Of a stretch of DNA of 64,000 bases, positions 60,464 to 64,000 are shown one piece after another. Position numbers and translations under genes: made by a program. Numbering within the stretch: position 1 is the stretch's first letter; the number at the start of each line of letters is the position of its first letter. Below the pieces are notes generated by a model. The model saw nothing but the letters and a program-made list of their open reading frames with translations, was not told the DNA's origin and did no database searches. Source of the stretch: Acinetobacter sp. N54.MGS-139 (GTDB lineage Bacteria > Pseudomonadota > Gammaproteobacteria > Burkholderiales > Burkholderiaceae_F); the NCBI GenBank assembly GCA_000980495.1, contig LARN01000006.1, forward strand, positions 51,001 to 115,000, in the 5' to 3' direction.

Positions 60464-61567
60464 TTACTCGATAATCTGTTTAAAGGTTTTATAAATATCA
60501 GACAGTTTGCTCTTTTTTTCCGCAACATCAGCCACGGCGTAAAGAGGCACAGTTTTTAGAACCCTGTCGCCTAGCCTGATATTAATTCTTGCCAGCGGTT
60601 CATTCGTTGTTACCGGAGCCTTAATGAGCTCTTTCCTTTCAATGATCATTTCTACCTTAGGTGTTTTTTGTTTTTTTAATTCGTCTGAGGAAACAGTGAT
60701 GAAAACATCCTGTTTCGGAGCTAAGGCTATGTTTTGCTGCTCACCGTCAACAATAGGAATAACAGTGACCGGCTTGCCCTCAGAGAACACTTTTGCTGTT
60801 TCAAAATGATTGACGGAACTCACTAAAGCCTGTGCAATTTCCGGAAGCAGCGCGTTTGAATCCGAATCGTGGACCAGACAGAGAACCATCCTGAGATTGT
60901 TTTCTCTTAGACGACTTGCAACGATGGCAGCCCCTAGTGCGACTTCTGATGAATTATCTAAGACAAAGAGTAAGTCTGATTTTTCAGAGTGACTGATCCG
61001 GATACTTGTGGGAAAGTTTTTTCCCTGAATTTCTACTGTTTGATCTGTTAGTTGCCCAACCGCCTTCGGCAAGTTTCGGATGACAAATCCGACATCTTCG
61101 AGCAAAGATTTTCCGTTTATCTTTTGATCAGATTCCGGAACCTTTGACCGCTCTTCTTTTTCGTCTGAGAACGTTTCCAACCAGTTAAGTGCGATTTTGT
61201 TTGCTTCGGGAGCTTGTAAAAAGATTAGGGCTCTTAGAAGTTCTTTTACCGATATCTCTTTATCGGCACTTAACAAAATTCCCTTTGAAGAATGAAGTCC
61301 TGACAGGATTTCCGGGGTGATTTTTATTTTGCTGTCAAGTTCTGTTTTTTTACTTTCAACCTTCTCTAGGATTTGTTTTGCCAAACAAAAGCTATAGAGT
61401 TTTTTTGAGAACGGGACAAGAAAGTCGGCCGGTGCTTGTATAAACTGCTGACTTAACACATCGTAGGATAAGTTGTCGGAAGCTGCTGAAGCATCGTTTA
61501 ATAACGGCAAGAACAGGAGCAGAGAAACAAAGAGTTTTGCTGCACGTTTTTTGAATTTTTTAAGCAT
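60464..61567 (-). CDS. degenerate PBP5/DacA-family protein lacking catalytic motifs
   Basis: 367 residues with a signal peptide (~1-29, LPLLNDASA). By locus and C-terminal alignment it is the dacA homologue: residues ~245-367 follow E. coli PBP5 domain II and tail (FETAKVFSEGKPV, DVFITVSSDELKKQK, ELIKAPVTTNEPLARINIRL). In the N-terminal domain the catalytic motifs are gone. SxxK reads SKKL (from Ser54), SGN reads APE (119-121, LQAPEANKIALNWL) and KTG reads LDN (203-205), and the SYVNALGL-type segment is deleted. The frame is intact, so it is a probable pseudoenzyme, not a pseudogene. D-Ala carboxypeptidase activity is not expected. Confidence 0.8.
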   Translation of the reverse strand: MLKKFKKRAAKLFVSLLLFLPLLNDASAASDNLSYDVLSQQFIQAPADFLVPFSKKLYSFCLAKQILEKVESKKTELDSKIKITPEILSGLHSSKGILLSADKEISVKELLRALIFLQAPEANKIALNWLETFSDEKEERSKVPESDQKINGKSLLEDVGFVIRNLPKAVGQLTDQTVEIQGKNFPTSIRISHSEKSDLLFVLDNSSEVALGAAIVASRLRENNLRMVLCLVHDSDSNALLPEIAQALVSSVNHFETAKVFSEGKPVTVIPIVDGEQQNIALAPKQDVFITVSSDELKKQKTPKVEMIIERKELIKAPVTTNEPLARINIRLGDRVLKTVPLYAVADVAEKKSKLSDIYKTFKQIIE

Positions 61568-61661
61568 GGCAATAAGTAAGGCTCCTCAGTTTCTATCGCT
61601 TCAGTTGGGATGAGAGGGACTTATGTTTCTTGTTCTATGAATATAACCGCTAATTTCTAAT

Positions 61662-62453
61662 ATGAATGATTATTTAGAGACAGAGTGTGTCGAAAAGATA
61701 AAAAAAGAATGCTTGCTACAAGTTTTCGATGAGATTGATTCGACAAACGAATACCTAAAAAAACTCGTAAAGCGGGAAGCGATCAGTTTACCCCTGCCAG
61801 TTCTTGTCGTGGCCGAAAGGCAGACAGCCGGAAAGGGAACAAAGGGGCGGAAATGGGTTGATTCGCCGACGAGCCTTAAATTTTCCCTGTTGATTAGTTT
61901 TGCAGGAGAATCGAAGAGACTGGCGCTTCTTAGTCCCTATATAGCCCTAAAACTTAGGAAGGTCTTATCTGCGGCAGCTAAGAAAGAAGTAAAAATTAAA
62001 TGGCCGAATGATCTTTATTGCCTCGAAGGTAAAACAGCCGGAATCTTGACGGAAATAATCCAGAAAGCAGGTACTCTCTATTTAATCATCGGAGTGGGGA
62101 TTAACCTGGCATCGGATCCGGAAGTAAATAGAAATATAAATTCGCTGGCTGGATCTTTATTTAAGCGCATTGACCCCGGCGAGTTAAAACGGATCCGAAG
62201 CCTGATTTTGTTATGTGCATCTGAAGAAATCATTCGAACGGTAAAGAATCTTCCGGAGGAACTCTCCGCAGAAGAAATTAAAGATTGGAATCAGTCAGAC
62301 GTTTATAACGGCCAGAGATTGAGGCTTATCGAAGGTGAGAGAATAGTTTCTGAAGGGCAGAACGTGGGAATTGACAAAAAGGGGCGTATTCTCTTGCAGG
62401 ACGGAAATCAAACAAAAGCATTTTGTATCGGAGAGGCTTCGCTAAGACCATGA
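61662..62453 (+). CDS. birA: biotin-[acetyl-CoA-carboxylase] ligase
   Basis: 263 residues. The catalytic domain shows FDEIDSTNEYLKKL, biotin/ATP-binding AERQTAGKGTKGRKWVDSPTSLKFSLL (GRGRxGR-like), IKWPNDLYCLEGKTAGILTE and the C-terminal SH3-like part. The N-terminal helix-turn-helix of E. coli BirA is absent, so it is monofunctional with no repressor role. Divergent from the dacA-like gene; overlaps coaX by four bases (ATGA). Confidence 0.93.
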   Translation: MNDYLETECVEKIKKECLLQVFDEIDSTNEYLKKLVKREAISLPLPVLVVAERQTAGKGTKGRKWVDSPTSLKFSLLISFAGESKRLALLSPYIALKLRKVLSAAAKKEVKIKWPNDLYCLEGKTAGILTEIIQKAGTLYLIIGVGINLASDPEVNRNINSLAGSLFKRIDPGELKRIRSLILLCASEEIIRTVKNLPEELSAEEIKDWNQSDVYNGQRLRLIEGERIVSEGQNVGIDKKGRILLQDGNQTKAFCIGEASLRP

Positions 62454-63226
62454 CGAATATTCTCGTTGATATCGGTAATTCGGCATTGAAATGGTCTTCT
62501 CTAGGAAATATGGAGAAGCCCAGGGCGTACCTGCACGACAGCAAATCACAATTAAGTTCGGTTCTAGTCTCGGATTTGGTTAAATTATCTTTTGAAGAAG
62601 CTTGGGCTTGTTCGGTTGCTCAAAAGTCACTGACAACTCAGTTTGAAGAATTAGTCGGTCGAAAAGGCGGTAAGGTACATTGGCTGAGAGCCGGGGATAG
62701 ATTTGAAGGGCCGCTGACGATGATCAATGAATACGACAGTCCCTCGAGATTAGGCGCTGACCGTTGGTTTGCTGCTCTGGGGGCAGCTTCTCAATACTAC
62801 GGAAACTCTATTGTCTTAGTTCAATTCGGAACAGCGACCACAGTGGATGAAATCAATTTCGAGAGAGATCGATACGTGTTTCTCGGAGGAAGGATTGCTC
62901 CTGGAATCGACGTTATGTTCAAGTCTTTAAAGGAAAGAATTCCTGCGCTGAACGTAAGCTCAGGGGATTTAGTTGATTTTCCAAGAAATACAGAGGACGC
63001 AGTAACGACGGGCATCATAGAGTGCCAGATCGGTCTTATCAAAAACGCGGTGGAAAAACTTAAAAAGAAAAGTGATCATGCTCCCGTAATCGTTGTATTG
63101 ACCGGAGGCGGGATTGAGAGCTATGAAGCCCTGCATCGGTGTGCAGTTGATCACCTGCCAAGGGCTCATATCAATACGAATCTTGTACTAAAAGGTTTGG
63201 CTTTAGAAGTTCAAAATAAAAGATAG
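62450..63226 (+). CDS. coaX: type III pantothenate kinase
   Basis: 258 residues. ILVDIGNSALKWS (phosphate-1 motif), RLGADRWFAALGAA, FGTATTVDEIN and GGRIAPGIDVMFKSL, with VLTGGGIESYE (adenosine motif), define CoaX, first enzyme of CoA synthesis. The frame extends 9 codons into birA; the ATG at 62450 overlaps its stop (ATGA). birA-coaX is a standard pair in betaproteobacteria. Confidence 0.95.
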   Translation: MTNILVDIGNSALKWSSLGNMEKPRAYLHDSKSQLSSVLVSDLVKLSFEEAWACSVAQKSLTTQFEELVGRKGGKVHWLRAGDRFEGPLTMINEYDSPSRLGADRWFAALGAASQYYGNSIVLVQFGTATTVDEINFERDRYVFLGGRIAPGIDVMFKSLKERIPALNVSSGDLVDFPRNTEDAVTTGIIECQIGLIKNAVEKLKKKSDHAPVIVVLTGGGIESYEALHRCAVDHLPRAHINTNLVLKGLALEVQNKR

Positions 63227-63609
63227 GTTGTATAAAATATACAACAATTAGAAACATTTGTAAGACGTGCTCAACTTGCGCACACCGAACTGTTTCGTTA
63301 AGATGCACGTCCTGTCGCTAATGCACAGCGCAGCAACGACAGACGGAAACGAAGTTTTACACTTGAAATTCTCTAGTCATTTGACAGAAAATTTTAAACG
63401 TGTAGAATTTTAATTCTTCGCTCACGAAACTGAGCGGCGGCGAAAGCCGAAACGATCTTTAAAAATTTATCGACGACCGATAAGAGCGGGCACTAAGAAG
63501 TCTGCGGTAAAAACTGCAAATTTAAATTGCTCGATCTTATTGGAGATGAAGGAGTAGAAAATACTCCGTCAAACACCAAGCAAGAGTAATTCGAGCGACA
63601 ACAGAGATT
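63227..63609 (+). promoter_or_regulatory. rRNA operon promoter and leader region
   Basis: After coaX there is a perfect hairpin GTTGTATA-AAA-TATACAAC (63227-63245) without a T tract. A good promoter follows: TTGACA (63381-63386), 16-base spacer, TAGAAT (63403-63408). In the leader, GATCTTTAAAAA (63454-63465) resembles the boxA antitermination element, TTATCG-ACGAC-CGATAA can form a hairpin, and GGAGTA-GAAAA-TACTCC another. This is a standard rrn leader arrangement. Confidence 0.65.

Positions 63610-64000
<391 letters not shown>

Noticed and set aside
63227..63245. Hairpin after coaX as a Rho-independent terminator
   Set aside because: The stem is A/T-rich and no T tract follows; an operator or simple palindrome is as likely.

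Overview
The window looks like the origin-proximal part of the chromosome of a gut betaproteobacterium in Burkholderiales, family Sutterellaceae, probably Parasutterella or a close relative. The main evidence is the 5' part of a 16S rRNA gene at the right edge, recognised from memory of the family and not from a search. Gene content agrees: a single-unit proteobacterial cytochrome bd operon with CydP, a Bug/TctC-type binding protein, menaquinone genes in a betaproteobacterium, and the rpmH/dnaA/gyrB, parAB and F1Fo-ATPase loci close together. I see no transposon, phage, integron or CRISPR array.

Layout. 1-4.6 kb: a basic-tailed DUF1801 protein and a cytochrome bd oxidase cluster (cydP-cydA-cydB-cydX-ybgE). 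4.6-9.9 kb: an AEC-type carrier, a small membrane protein, an OmpR/EnvZ-type two-component pair and a periplasmic HtrA protease. 9.9-14.6 kb: menE, menB and a TctC-type binding protein read leftward, facing a divergent TetR regulator across a perfect inverted repeat, then marC. 14.6-26.8 kb: SSS symporter-glmU-glmS; DUF971-ubiE-Tim44; tRNA-Arg(CCG); a U32 tRNA-hydroxylase-like protein with priA; hemE; a universal stress protein. 26.9-33.8 kb: the full atpIBEFHAGDC operon. 33.9-47.3 kb: parB and parA, an Mla-like lipid ABC transporter (STAS-MlaE, MlaF, MlaD, PqiC-like lipoprotein), a Tat-exported flavodoxin-like protein, then rsmG, mnmG, mnmE, yidC, yidD, rnpA and rpmH. 47.7-52.8 kb: dnaA-dnaN-gyrB. 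52.8-53.9 kb: a long, AT-rich gene-free stretch with a cluster of DnaA-box sequences, my candidate for oriC. 53.9-57.6 kb: a DolP-like BON protein and an ABC importer coupled to an FmdE-like protein. 57.6-61.6 kb: a dacA-like pseudoenzyme gene-ybeD-lipB-menA-lipA. 61.7-64 kb: birA-coaX and the start of an rRNA operon.

How it fits together. Quinone-linked respiration runs through the window: menB, menE, menA and ubiE make (demethyl)menaquinone, the bd oxidase consumes quinol, and the ATP synthase uses the gradient. ubiE lies in its usual DUF971-ubiE-Tim44 context, but a terminator stands where ubiJ/ubiB usually follow, consistent with a menaquinone-based lineage. Chromosome replication (dnaA, dnaN, gyrB, oriC candidate) and segregation (parAB plus two parS-like sites in and next to mnmE) form the second theme. 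Envelope maintenance (glmU/glmS, Mla-like transporter, HtrA, DolP, YidC/YidD) is the third.

The observations most worth a second look are the DnaA-box cluster downstream of gyrB, a PBP5-family protein that has lost all three catalytic motifs but keeps its C-terminal domain, an FmdE-like protein translationally coupled to a NitT/TauT-type transporter, the TetR operator in front of tctC-menB-menE, and the histone H1-like tail on a DUF1801 domain.
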